The notes under the pieces are model-generated. The model saw only the letters and a program-made list of their open reading frames with translations, was not told the origin of the DNA and searched no databases. A stretch of DNA of 64,000 bases from Lethocerus indicus (lineage: Eukaryota > Arthropoda > Insecta > Hemiptera > Belostomatidae), in NCBI GenBank assembly GCA_019843655.1, contig JACDQD010000003.1, forward strand, positions 3,102,925 to 3,166,924. The letters run 5' to 3'. The translations under genes were made by a program, and so were the position numbers. Below are positions 1 through 11,510 of the stretch, in pieces (position 1 is the first letter of the stretch; every line of letters begins with the position of its first letter).

Positions 1-544
1 CGTAATCGCATAAATCCGGAGCCCTTTTCGGCCTTGTCGCCTTCTCTCCAGTATTATTCGGAATTGAAAAATTAAAATTTAGAGATTTATTGACTGTGAA
101 CTGTTCACCGGCCGATTTCCTTACTGCGTACAATCGATAACATTTCTTTACACGCCGGAGATTTAAATAATTATTTCCGATATTTACTTTCGGCCTTGAG
201 TCTCGAATTTTCGACTGCGTATTCCACTTATACTGTTTTACTTGTCTGGATAATCGGATTGTAGGCTATAGATTTTCAGCGGGAAAGAATAAAAACAATA
301 AAATATATGAGGACGACAAAACTCATAAGTGAAATGCACACACATTGAATTCTGCACAAAGTAATTTTCCTATACGGGATTATTGTCTGTTGGCCGGGAT
401 CGGTTTTGTTCAACCGATTTTATTGGTTTTATTCGATGCGTTGTACGTTATTTCAGCGGCCGAGGTAGGATTGATGGTTTTGCGACGATTTGGCGATGGT
501 TTGGACCCCATCCATCATTTATTTCAGCGTCTGCGCCCAATTGT

Positions 545-588
545 AGAGAGGGAGGGAGAGGGAGAGAGAGAGAGAGAGAGGAGAGGAG
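545..588. repeat. (GA)n microsatellite
   Basis: An interrupted GA run with GGGA variants. It faces a (CT)n run about 50 bases downstream, so a single strand could fold back on itself. Confidence 0.9.
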
Positions 589-632
589 CGAGGCCTCTGT
601 GCTGGTACCGCCCACCTCGCAGACACCCATCA

Positions 633-636
<4 letters not shown>

Positions 637-663
<27 letters not shown>

Positions 664-664
664 C
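637..664. repeat. (CT)n microsatellite
   Basis: A nearly pure CT run of about 28 bases, complementary in sense to the GA run at 545-588. Confidence 0.9.
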
Positions 665-801
665 CTCCCCCCGCATCGAAAACTTAAAATATATATATCT
701 GTATTTAGTGCCGGATCGTATTCTGCCCCGTCACCTTTAGCCAACCTTTAGTTTTTAAAGACGGCCTACAGAAATCCCCGGGGTTGAATCTGTGTGGACC
801 T

Positions 802-838
802 ACAGCGCTGAGCGAGGGTTAAAACAACCCCCAATTTG
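802..838 (+). repeat. Short hairpin motif, copy 1
   Basis: Contains AGGGTTAAAACAACCCCC, in which GGGTT and AACCC are complementary around a 5-base loop. The same 18 bases recur near 10,967, and the upstream flank (CTACAG.GCT...) is also similar there. I infer a diverged dispersed repeat of unknown class. Confidence 0.45.
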
Positions 839-1278
839 TAAATGTGTCATATTCATTTCTGCGAATTTTTGTTTTCGCGGACCGCATCAAATTCTCTGGA
901 TTCTGGATTCGGTAATAAAACCGGCACGATTAGAACTCACAATTAGCGCATAAGTATACGGGACTACACGTGAGATTTAAATCGGCGCTCCTGATGTTTC
1001 ATCCAGGGAAATTAGTGCGACGTCAACCAGTTTATTATACGTGTTTAGTGCTTTTTTTCATTAAAAAAGCGGAGATTTATGTGTCCTGTTATTCGTAGAC
1101 GATGTCGACGATTTTGCAAAACAAATCGGTCGTCCTCCCGCAACGTTCGGTGTAAATAGTTATTGTAGCGAAGGGATGATGTTGCCGGGGGTTGGGGCGG
1201 AGTATCCCTTTTGAAAATCGAAAACCGCAACGAACCCCAACGTCGGAGGGAGAGCATTATCCTACATAATAAATACTG

Positions 1279-1336
1279 CTCTCTCCCTCTCCTCTCGCTC
1301 TGTCTCTCTCCCTCCCTCCCTCCCTCTCTCCCTCTA
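1279..1336. repeat. Polypyrimidine (CTCC/CCCT)n tract
   Basis: About 58 bases made almost only of C and T, in CTCTCC and CCTCCC units. Confidence 0.85.
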
Positions 1337-2654
1337 ACCCTCCCGTTTAATGTGAGCGGAATTCGGCTTCCGGCCTCGCGTTTGTCTGAGTTAGGAAGCC
1401 CGCGGTTTGTTGTCGCGGTTTTGTTCCTCCCGCCTTCTCCCCATTGTTAGTACTGACCCAGCTCGCCCGATTTTTGGATACTTAAACGGCGAAATTCGTA
1501 TCGACAGTCGAAAACCTCACTCTTCACAACGAATAGAAGAGACGAACGGGCTTTTTAGTCGGGCCATCCCGGTTTGTATTTTATTAAACAAAAAGTTAAA
1601 AAGACTGGAAGCGACCTGACGATACAAACTACTACTCAGATTACTGGATAATAAATCGAAAATAGGTTTAAACAATAAATTATCACTGTATAATACAATA
1701 CATAAACCGATCTGACAGTACAGACTCGAACTGTGGGGTTCCACCAAACCGCAAATCTTAAATAACCAATCCACCTTTCTATGTCTTCTAGCTCACCCTA
1801 CACAAGAAGATAGAAAAAATTGAAAATTAGTATCCATAAGTATAAAATATACTGAACATCGTTAACAGAATTCTTTAATCGTTATTGCTTCCCGCGCTTT
1901 TAAACTCCCTCGAATTATAACTAGTAATTTGTAAATTTTATGTTGATTAAAAAAAAAAAAAACAGAAAAACGAGAGAAGTGAAATTGACTTCGTTCCAAG
2001 CTAATGCCCACATAATTGCGTGATCGAGATCTCAATTAATTCCATTTAATATAAACACGTAATGCTCACAAAAACAAAAAATGCAGCGTTCGCGTGTTGT
2101 AGATTCCCCCCCCCCTCCTCCACCCCCCGCCGCTTTCTAATCCAATAATACAAAATCGTTTGGAAATTGTCACTTTGTTACGTCATCGAGAGCCAAGCAT
2201 AAAAATTACCTCATCCATATGTTCGAATCCCATTCATATTGTTTAAAACAGTGTAATACATGATGTGTGCTTGTTTGTAATTTGAGTATTTTGTAATATC
2301 GCTATTTATTCAATGGTTATGACCGTATGTATTTGTCTAGACTTACGATATACTTGAGTACTTTCAGTATAATTTTCGAATAGCGTGAATATTATTTACA
2401 TTTATTTGTTTTATGGAATATATTTTTTAAGGAATAATCAGTTATATTGTCACTCCGCGACTTATACGTATTATTTATACTGTTAAAGCCAAATTGTGCG
2501 CGTTCTTTCCCGAGATTTTTCATTTTCCCGACGATAAATGTAATGAACTTGTTGTCTATATGCTTTTAAATATCGCTTTAATACTAACATATAATCGCGT
2601 CTCGCAAAAATTATATTCGGATGATTACAAAAAAAATTCACATATTTTTGACGT

Positions 2655-2700
2655 CCTTTGCCTAGAAAGGTAAATATAAAGAGATCATGGAGACATTCAA
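2655..2700 (+). repeat. Detached partial copy of foldback arm
   Basis: Contains AAAGAGATCATGGAGA and flanking bases that closely match the right arm of the adjoining foldback (about 3065-3110) in the same orientation. The locus therefore holds three copies of this sub-arm: two direct and one inverted. Confidence 0.6.
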
Positions 2701-2712
2701 ATAAAGATATAC

Positions 2713-3137
2713 AGCTAATAACGCCCAATAACAGCCAATAATGGTGTTTAAATATCCCCATGATCTCTTTATATCCATCTCTTTGCCTTTCTTACCTGGG
2801 TGTAATAACTTTATGGATTTGCGATGTGTCCCTTGTATTGTATGTTGTTAGCCGTTATTGGCGGTTATTGGGTGTTATTTAATGTGATTGGGTGTTATTG
2901 ACTGTTATTGGGCGTTATTAACTGTTGTCAGGTGTTGTTAGATGACTCCATTGGGCCCAATAACGCCCATTAACACCCGATAACACCTAATAACAGCCAA
3001 GAACGACTAATAACCTACAATACAAGGGAAACATCGAAAATCCCTCAAGTTATTACACCCAGGTAAGAAAGGCAAAGAGATGGATATGAAGAGATCATGG
3101 AGATATTTAAATACCGCTATTGGCTGTTATTAGCCGG
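2713..3137. mobile_element. Foldback (inverted-repeat) element with minisatellite arms
   Basis: A long inverted repeat. CTTACCTGGGTGTAATAACT at 2791 pairs with its reverse complement at 3047-3067. Outside this, GATCTCTTTATATCCAT (2762) pairs with ATGGATATGAAGAGATC (about 3080-3097). The outermost parts are TAATAAC/GTTATTA units (2714-2735 and 3125-3136), with one extra unit on the left. The centre lies near 2929. The inner 2850-3015 region is made of degenerate 10-11 base units of the GTTATTGG type, read one way on the left half and the other way on the right half. No open frame of note and no clear target-site duplication are visible. It is best described as a foldback or non-autonomous MITE-like element of unknown family. 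Arm pairing is strong (well over 150 bases each with mismatches). Confidence 0.75.
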
Positions 3138-6100
3138 TTTTTGAAATATTTTTGGACGACTGCAAGAATCTGGTAGTAAAATTTAATTCCAACCGAGACC
3201 GATATTCTCCCAACCTGTATTTGAAACATGCATAGATGCTGTGGAGCCCAATCCGTTCTGGGGCTCAATCTTGGGCCGGGAAACTAATCAGAGTATGCGG
3301 GTCCACCCCTGCCGCCCCCGATGCCGCCCCCCAACCCCTCCCTGGCCAACACCCTAATTGCTGATCTGCCGAATTTCCTCCGGCCGCGTTTTTCGATTGG
3401 CTCGGGGTTGCGTCGCCCCTCGAATTCGATGGAATTCGGACGTAATTTACATGTCCCGAACAGATTGCGCTCGATTTCTTCGTTCTATTATTTAAATTAT
3501 TTTAAGCGCTAAAATTATATTGGCCCTTTGTAAACGCCTATTTTTTCTTTTTTCTGTCACTCGATTTCCCATTCTGATGCAGCAGAGGTAGCGGTGGCCA
3601 TCAGTAGCGGTTCCTTTCCAATAATCACTTTCGTCTACATAAAAATGTCGTTATCACTATCTTCCAACACTTTAGTCGTCCTTACTACGCGTATACGCAA
3701 ACCTATTAAAAACGTTATAGACTCGTTTCCTAGCGTCAGGTGGACGTCATGTATGCTTTGTCGGGAAAGCCTCGGATAAATGATTAAAAAGGTTCGTGAC
3801 CGCTGGCCGGCCTATCGGGGCGGACTCGAGCGAGAGTTATACGCATTAATATTTTCGATTCGTTCCGCGGAGAATTGGGAAAAATAGAGGCATAAATCTC
3901 AATCGAACCCCCGAAGTGGGGCGGCCTCTATTAGAGGTCCCACATTGATCGATTGAACGTTAATCGAAGAACTGTTCGAAGGACGAAGCGGAGAAAACTG
4001 AGCCAATTCAGCTGTGCAAGCATTTTCGTAATCGGAGGCGGAAAACTGATGACGGACAAATAGTATTTATTAATATAATTTAGTATTTTTTTTTTTCAAA
4101 ATAAATCATAAAACTCCGACAGAATTGTGTCCGCTGTAGCTGAGATAGTAACAGCAGTCTAGCTCTGAGGGATGGAAATGCGAGTTCTATTAATTTTATT
4201 TTTTCTATGAAAAATGTTATACAATAAGGACAGTCTGTATAATTTAGAGTACTACTGTACAAGTTGACATAGATTAAATTGTAGTCCGAAAAGACTCGGG
4301 TTTCAATTCGTGTGAAAAACTTTTGCGACGTAATTCTGGCAATGAATCCTTTTTGGCATCAATAGCAATGATAGCGATTTCACTTATAAATTTGCTATAT
4401 GAACATGAATTTCGCGGCAATTTTATTTCATTAAATCTTCCGCAATGAAATCTCCCCTTAAAATATCAAACTGCCAGTGCTGTCTTTTACCGGAGGAAGT
4501 TGTTTGTAGGATACATTTTTACTGTTCCATTACTCGAATTCTCTGTATATTATTAAAAACTTGTATATCTCCCCGGTGGTTTGTTTGCCAACAGTCCCCG
4601 CCAACCGCCCCCTCGTTTATTACACTTTTTTATCTTAACACTTTCGGCCTTTCATTCGTCCGCCGTCGCGAACCTTTGAATAATTTCTCGCCCCCTCTAT
4701 CCCCTTTACGGGGTTCCCTTTATTCTGTATTTATATTATATCTTCGTTCTCGTAGATCGTTCTTCTAGTTTTTAAAGACAGCGGATATTAATTTTATGGA
4801 TCATCAATTTATAATTTGTACCTTGCAGTCTGCCCCAGACCGCTTTCTCGGTCTCGCCGATGATAATTGAAAATCAATAGGGATACTTTTGAAATTCACC
4901 TAAAAAAAATAAACTTTCATTAATATATTTTGTTACTTCATGTATCGTCCATACTTACGTCATGATAAGTACCCAGTCGTGACACTTTCTAGGCTTTCTA
5001 GACAACCGGTGGAGAAGGACCTCTGAGCCTGTGGCCTTTCTATTTAATTTACAATATTTTAATATTTGTAGGCAGAAAATAGTATAACGTTAATTTCAAT
5101 CTTGGTGAAGTAAAAACCAAAAATAATAGGTCTAGAAATTTTCCTCATCGTTCCTGAATTATTTTCCTTGCCGCGACATTTTCGGGAATTGGGGCGGCGT
5201 GTTCTTAAACCGACGAATAAGGCTGGACACTATTTGTATATACATATATAGGAGTGTATGTACATAGGTAATGTATATATGTATACTGTATAGGTGGGAT
5301 GTTGTGAGGATTGTGCCCGGGACCTATGCAAAAGTGGCACAATGTAATCTTATCTTATTGGTGTGGAAGGGAGCGAGCTCCTTACAGTATAACCGCCGGC
5401 TACAACCCCGCACAGCCCGCTTATTTCGCAACCCGATTTTCAATGGAATAGTTCTGCTCGCAGTCCAATAACGCAGTTATTCTCCTCTTTTCGGTTCGAT
5501 TACGCAAAACGAATCCATCGTTCGAAGAAGATGATAGTTCTTCTTCGTCTGAAAAACTGAAAAAGTCGGAAGAAAACTTGGGCTTCAGATTTTCAATTAA
5601 CGCAACATTTTCGTGAAATGTTCATTTCGAGTTATGTACTTAAAATAGGAGGATATATTTCTGTTCCGCCTCGTATATTAAGATTTTAAAGTGTCGGTTC
5701 GTCCCAGCAGTTTTGCTTCTTTCTCCCGAATCCTGAAGAATTTCCCCGTAAAATGCTTCTTTTCCCATCGCTCCTGACCCAACATAACTCGAAATAGTCG
5801 GCCCACGAATGAAATTTAGTATTCTGCCATCAATCTAATAATTCAGAGTGGTTTTTTAATAACGTCTTATTCGAATATTGTAATATCCAACGTCTGTTAA
5901 TTTATGAAGACATTCGCATCGATGAGTGGATACGAATTGACGCCGTATATTGGGATTAATTCGTATTTAATTATGGAAACGTGTCCGAATGTTTTATAGA
6001 TTTTTCGGATATAATTGTACGAATTGAGAACTCTTTTTCTGCACGCGTTAAAACGATTTTCTTATCTTACGCTTCTGAATTTATTCAGTCACGTTATGCC

Positions 6101-6400
6101 CTTCGTTTTTGCTCAGTATAAAGGGTGGAGGTTATTCTTTTTTTAAGTATTAAATACTGAAGCACAAGTGTGAATCCGATTATTGTTTCTGAATGTCACG
6201 AATTTTAAGGACGGATCCACAAAATCGTGTGATGTTACCTGGGGGGGGGGGATGAAGAACTATGATTTCTGTTTCTAAGACTCTAAGATGAAGAGGGGGT
6301 TTTAGGGGGCCGCGTGTGTGTGGAAGTACCCCCACATGCGTCGGACGGACTCGTAAACGGTCCCCTATATCTATATATACCGGCCATTTGGAAGTGGAAG
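3138..6400. other. Non-coding stretch, no gene recognised
   Basis: No supported gene. The longest ATG-initiated frame (about 4445-4768 on +, 107 codons) matches nothing I recognise and is within chance. A serine/acidic-rich frame without ATG (5455-5616 on +) is described under findings. Homopolymer G11 lies at 6241-6251, and TA-rich low-complexity sequence lies at about 5235-5295. Confidence 0.55.
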
Positions 6401-8550
6401 AGGGATTGGGGCGGACATAGCGGCAAATTGGATTGGTACCAGCACCAATCTCCGGCTGCCGGTTATATCTCCACCGCCCTCGCGCTATAATTAAAAGCTA
6501 ATCCACCACCTCGGACCTGGTCGGAGGCCCGGACCTTGGCCAGGGGGAGGGGGGCGCCTCGGGGCGGAGTCTGAGGGGGGCGGCTCCCCCCACATACACA
6601 CACGTACATATCCTCCGCCACTGTCTTCCCTCCTCGGATAGTAAAACATCGGGACACTGCTGAGAACGATTCTATGTTACATTTAAGTTGAAAAGTCTCA
6701 CAAAAAAACTGAGTTTCCGTACGGACCTACCCTCCGGGGTTTTCTCGGACGAGGGAAAGTAGACCGTAAAGGAGACGGCATGAATGAGCCGATGATGAGT
6801 GGGGGGGGGGGAAATATTAGTTTTTCATGTCAATGTTCTGAGAATCATTCGGCGGGCAGCATTTAGAGCAAAAGGTCGCCTATCTCATCCCGTTTCTCTC
6901 TTCTTTGCACTCTCCTTTCCTTCAGGAGCTCAGTTACTCGATGGTGTCTAGGGAGGGAGAAGAAGAGAGAGAGAGAGAAGGAGAGGTGGTATTAATGGCG
7001 ACTTTGTAATTGCGTTCTTGGGGCGCTATCCACAACAAAGCCGACCGCGCCCCATACTTGTGGCGGGGGGGGGGCCCTAAAGGCGGCTATTGGTGTGTGT
7101 GTGTGCGGTATTTATTATTTCATTACGTGGGGCCCTGGGCAGGAGGGCCCAATAAGTGGGCACCATTAAAAGGGGGCCCCCACCGTCCCGCCCCTCGCCA
7201 ACCCGATGTCTCAAATCCCTAACTCTATTAAGAAGGGCGGCACTCTCCTCCTCTTTGACCGATTCCTGTGAACTGCCGCACGAATTTGGTACTTGACTGA
7301 TAATTTCCGGCCTATATATATATATTGGTGGGTTGTGAGGTCCTACTTCTCCAGGAGTCCGACGGTCCGATCTCGGTTAATATCCGAATTAAATCCGCTT
7401 CCTCCCCGGTTGAGCCGTCGCCAATAACCCCAACCGTCGTAGCACTGTAGGTAACATTGTACATAATTATCGTATCGAGTTTTGAAGTAGTTTTAGCATT
7501 AGAGAAAAAATGAATCGTCAATCTGTACTACCGGGAGTTTGGTAAGAAAGAAATAATGAAAGAAACAGGTTTCTTTTAGTAGTTTCGTAAATATTTCTGA
7601 CTGTCGGAGACCCTACGATCAGGCGTTTTTGTGCCTCAATATGTGAGAAAATGTATGTAATAGTTATGCTGAACTTCCGTACACTTCGTACAGCTTTGTA
7701 GTACGGAGCCATTACTTTAATTAATAGAGTTATACCGGTTGTAATAATATGACAGGCCTGTGATATGAGGATAACAATATTTGAATATTCGGTGCCGTCG
7801 TTTCTTAACCAATGGCGGCCCGTGTTTCTGATAGGTTTCGCGGGACACTTTTCATACCCGAAATATATTTTCTGTTGGCATAATTTTTGTCCCTTTTAAA
7901 GTCTGTCCGAAAAGGCGGTGGCCCCCGCTTCTCCGGTCTTGTCTGTCGGATAAATAAGGGCCCGTTTCGGGGGTGGCCCGCTGGGAATCGGCGGCGACAA
8001 TAAAGGAAGGACGATAAACCGGAACTTTACATATTTCCGTGTTCCCGTTCGGTACGTTCGCTGGCCGCTTCCGGTGCGGGCCGGAAAGGGGAGTTTTATC
8101 CCGCCCCTTTAACGGGGCGGTGTTCTCGAAGGGCCACCATAAATACGGGAAATCACTCCACTCCTCGACGGAACCCCCACTCACCCACCCCCGAATATTT
8201 TCCGAGGGTGTACATCATTTTTCTTTATGTGTGCGCCCCCGGCCCACCAAAAACAGAGCGGGCGTGGATTTATTATCCTGTAGCCGTGATTTCGGCAATC
8301 GTCTGCAGGGCGGGCCCCCTTTCCCCTCCGCGGTCATCCCTTTTGTAGATAAATCCGCACACCCTTCCCACTTTCTCAACTAAATTGAATATAATTCTTA
8401 ACCTCCGGGGGTGTTTGTGAACATCGGCCGCAGTGCTTTAAAAGTTCCGACACCGGTGTTATTCGACATATTGGCTCTTTTCTATTGCGGTCTTTTGAAT
8501 TGATATTAATAATTGTATTATTTCTCAGATTCAATAAGTTGAACCAACTC
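6400..8550. other. Patchy GC-rich islands, no gene recognised
   Basis: GC-rich patches at about 6420-6600, 7020-7220 and 7900-8350 alternate with AT-rich DNA. They contain G11 (6801-6811), G10 (7065-7074), a GA-rich run (6957-6986), a GT run (about 7091-7105) and a TA run (about 7312-7326). Open frames of 60-114 codons on both strands overlap in the GC patches, as expected where stop codons are rare. None matches a known family by eye. A good acceptor-like polypyrimidine-CAG occurs at 6890-6925 on +, but the sequence after it runs into GA microsatellite. Confidence 0.5.
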
Positions 8551-8612
8551 TCGCTGGTTTGATCTTCCGCTAGACCGGTTTCGGCCGCTCGACGTCTTCA
8601 GTAGCTGCGACT
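8551..8612 (-). mobile_element. Hammerhead-like repeat family, copy a
   Basis: On the minus strand, 8605 to 8569 reads GCTA-CTGAAGA-stem II-like-GAAA-C-CG-G-TC-TAGC. This follows the order of a type I hammerhead core (CUGANGA, GAAA, minimal helix III, cleavage-type GUC) with complementary GCTA/TAGC flanks for helix I. The flank after the core on the minus strand (GGAAGATCAAACCAGCGAGAG) is shared with the copy at 38,076. Here the presumed helix II arms are weak. A frame read through the core ends in ATEDVERPKPV plus TAG, so a coding origin of the motif is an alternative. Confidence 0.55.
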
Positions 8613-9082
8613 GTCACTATCCTGCACTATCCGCTTATTTGGTCATATGAAATATCTTGAACCTCTTCGGCTGTAGTTGTAGTAGGTGCATTTTGTATCT
8701 TTTGCAAAATTTCGTACAGACTTTTTGGATTGACCGAATTCTCTACGCTGGTTCGTATCACGAATAAAACTGAAAACAACTGCAAAGGCATTGAGCTCGG
8801 TTTACCCCTGTAAAATTGCACAGACTTGGAGACATTTCAAAAACACCCAGATCCTCTGTATCGTTGTGTCGTCTGCCCCCAAAACCCTACTGGGCGAGCG
8901 AAAGACCCGGCTGGTTTCGGGAATAATTTATTTAACTTGCGTTCCCCTTCCCCACGGGCTCATTACATTAGTCGGCGATGTTATTTGATCTGTTTCCATG
9001 GAGCTGTCGCTTAATTTCGTGACTGCCGGGCCCCGGCATATTTGGCTGGGGGGCCGGCGGTGATTAAAATCTTTTTCCTATT

Positions 9083-9154
9083 TCCCCCCTCCAGCGCTCT
9101 CCCTCCATCCCTCCCTCCCTCTCTCCCACCCTCCTCCATCTCCCTCTCACTCCC
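9083..9154. repeat. Polypyrimidine (CCCT)n tract
   Basis: About 70 bases nearly free of purines, built from CCCTCC and CTCTCC units. Confidence 0.8.
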
Positions 9155-10406
9155 GGGACCAACTTTTTCAATTCCTCCCGTCGTCCGGGACTCGGTAAGA
9201 CGCCATTCTTCCGCCCCGACAGTGGCGGCGCATTTTTTTTCCTCCGAGAAGGCGTAAAAATTCAGAACTGGGAAGAGTTTTTCTCCCGGCGAAAGAGGTG
9301 CGGAACTAATATCCTGTTTAAATAAGCTAGACCGGATTTTGCGGCTTATACGAATACTCCATTAATTTTTAAGTTATAGTCATTTCTCAGCTAACTGCCG
9401 CCAGCACAGTAAGCTTGTTGTAGGTATTCCAGATGTTTTATTAGTACGGCGACTTATTACATTCTCCGAAACTGGTAACATAATTATATTGTGTTTCGAA
9501 AAAAGCTCGTCGAAATGTGAAACTTTACTCATATTTTTTCATGATTGTATACATCGAATATTTCCGTTCATGTACGTTAATACTTATACATGTGCTCAAT
9601 GTCCGAATAATACTAACAAAAAATTCGGAATCTAAACGATAATATTTCTATAGGTTCTTAGTAATAACCCCCTTCATCGGGACGTTGTTTCTTTCAACGC
9701 ACTTTGAAGAAAAGTTCAATTTTAGAATTGACTATACACGTGGATCGTGGGACGCTGAAATTCGCCGTGAAAAATTAAACGCGATAACGATAATCTCGCT
9801 CCGAGATAAGATAAGAGTGTAACAACGTTGATGAGACTGCACGCTCTTTACATTCACAATTTGCTGCAGGTTGGCTCGTGTAAACTTTTTCCAGCTATGT
9901 CTGTGAAACCATTCCGATATTCCCCCGGAGGCCGGTTGATATTATTACCTCTGCGTTCTTTCGTATAATTGGAAACGTAAAATGAAAAACTGACGTACGA
10001 CTGAAAAATAACGCATCAACTATTCCCTCTAGCAAGGTGGACACGAACAGTGTTACGGGTTGATTACAGCTGTATTAATTAGAAAAATTACTTCTATAAA
10101 TTAATGACACAATTGCTTAGAGTATCCGACACCTTCCAGTTAGCAGTTCATTGAAGTACGGGATATTGTCGTCATTTTATTTGTCGTTCGGCGGAATTTC
10201 ATTTTTTTTTTTTAGCCAATTATTCGGCAAGGGCACTCGAAAGGGGACTTCTTGACTCGACCGGGTGGAGAATTCCACGAACTTCTTCAACCGTTTCCCT
10301 CAACGGTAAAATCTCAGATAGGACTGCAGAGAATCACTGCAGCTAACTGGTGAGGGGGTTGTAAAAGGGAAGGAGGTAGTCTTAATGCAATACATCGGGA
10401 CCGGCC

Positions 10407-10483
10407 ACTCTTTTTTCTCTCTTTCTTTCTGTCTTTCTTTCTTTTTTTCTTTTTAATTTTATTCCGTCTCCCTTTTCTTTCTG
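10407..10483. repeat. T/C-rich low-complexity tract
   Basis: TTTC/CTTT units over about 75 bases, with short A interruptions. Confidence 0.8.
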
Positions 10484-10934
10484 TTAAAGGAAGTAAAAGT
10501 AAATAATTGGAGTAGGCTGGGTGGGGGGTGGCTGGGAAGGAGGGGCGAGAGAGAGATTGAGAGAGTGACTGGAGTGGACGGGGGCGGATAATCTCATTAG
10601 GTACTGGTCGGGGCGGCATTGGGGCGGCGGTGAAGGCCGGGGGTGGGGCGGACCTGGAATAAGGCGGCCAATTACGGCCCTCGAGTGGACCATTGTTGAG
10701 TCCCTACCGCGATACAGACTCGACTGGCAATATTCCGACAGATTTTCTCCCCCTTCCCGCAAAACAACACCCTGAAAACCCTGACTGAGTTTTAAATATA
10801 TCCGGGAGAGTAATCCCGGAGTTTGGTTGACAATCTAATTCCCAGTAAATATTTAAGTAACAAATCATTTTTTCCTTACTACATTGGTGTAGTCATAATA
10901 CAGGGCAAATATGGGCGTACAGTATTTCTGGCGC

Positions 10935-10988
10935 ATTTAATTTAGCCCTTACAGGGCTTCGTGTAAGGGTTAAAACAACCCCCTATTG
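10935..10988 (+). repeat. Short hairpin motif, copy 2
   Basis: Two adjoining hairpins: CCCTTACA...TGTAAGGG with an 8-base loop, followed by GGGTT-AAAAC-AACCC. The second hairpin and its flank match the copy at 802-838. The class is unknown. Confidence 0.45.
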
Positions 10989-11480
10989 CGGGGGCGTCAT
11001 CGTCATTCGCGGGCCTCATTGCACTTTTCCAAATACTATATATTGATTTCGCATCCTCCAGGTATACCGTCATACTGCACAAACAGTCGCGTACAGTACA
11101 TCTACTGTATATAATATTCCTGCGAATTTAGCTTCTCATTTGGCATTAATTCGTTACTGTAATATGTAAAGAGCCATTTCGTCTAACGGTATGATTTTTG
11201 AGGCCCGCTTTTTTTTTCAAATATTGTTCGAGGAATTCTTCCCATATATTGATTCCGGAATCAGAAACATAAGCGGGACAATTAAAACCGGTATGTAATT
11301 AACGTTTTAGATTTTTATTCATATCTACAGGCTACAGAATAATTGAAATTTAGAAATGTATTTTCTGTTGGTGAAACCTTAACGGTCTATAACATTTGCA
11401 AAATATTTTTCAAAAAGACTTAATTTCAGACTTTATGTTATACTGTATCGCTTATGATAGAACTGTGACGCGATTATAGT

Positions 11481-11510
11481 TATTTTCTTTTTTTTTCCGC
11501 AGGTGAGTGT
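11481..11510 (+). other. Candidate recursive splice (ratchet) site 1
   Basis: A near-continuous pyrimidine run (11,481-11,499) ends in CGCAG at 11,502 and is followed at once by GTGAGT. An acceptor joined directly to a near-consensus donor is the hallmark of recursive splice sites known from long Drosophila and vertebrate introns. A weak branch-point-like TGAC lies about 35 bases upstream. No open exon with coding character lies on either side. This is inference from motif only. Confidence 0.5.

Larger units (their letters stand above)
1..2654. other. Non-coding stretch, no gene recognised
   Basis: I see no coding gene or RNA gene here. Short open frames near 345-751 on both strands run through GA/CT microsatellite DNA, which is poor in stop codons in every frame, so they are artefacts. 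The stretch holds the GA/CT pair at 545-664, a polypyrimidine tract at 1279-1336, one copy of a short hairpin motif at about 802-838, and homopolymer runs (A about 1950, C10 at 2106-2115). The rest is AT-leaning sequence with no recognised signal. Confidence 0.6.
8613..11480. other. Non-coding stretch with simple tracts
   Basis: No gene recognised. A polypyrimidine tract lies at 9083-9154, T/C-rich sequence at 10,407-10,483, a purine run at 10,536-10,570 and hairpin motif copy 2 at 10,935-10,988. The frames of 92-101 codons at 10,314-10,762 (minus) overlap each other and come from the low-complexity tract. Confidence 0.55.

Noticed and set aside
2218..2235. TGTTCGAATCCC as a tRNA B-box
   Set aside because: No A-box, cloverleaf or acceptor stem upstream; a chance match.
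3058..3067. CCCAGGTAAG as a ratchet splice site
   Set aside because: No pyrimidine tract precedes it, and it is part of the foldback arm, where the same word occurs inverted at 2791-2800.
4850..4875. LADDN as a reverse-transcriptase YADD/FADD motif
   Set aside because: A stop follows directly and the flanking residues do not resemble RT domain sequence.
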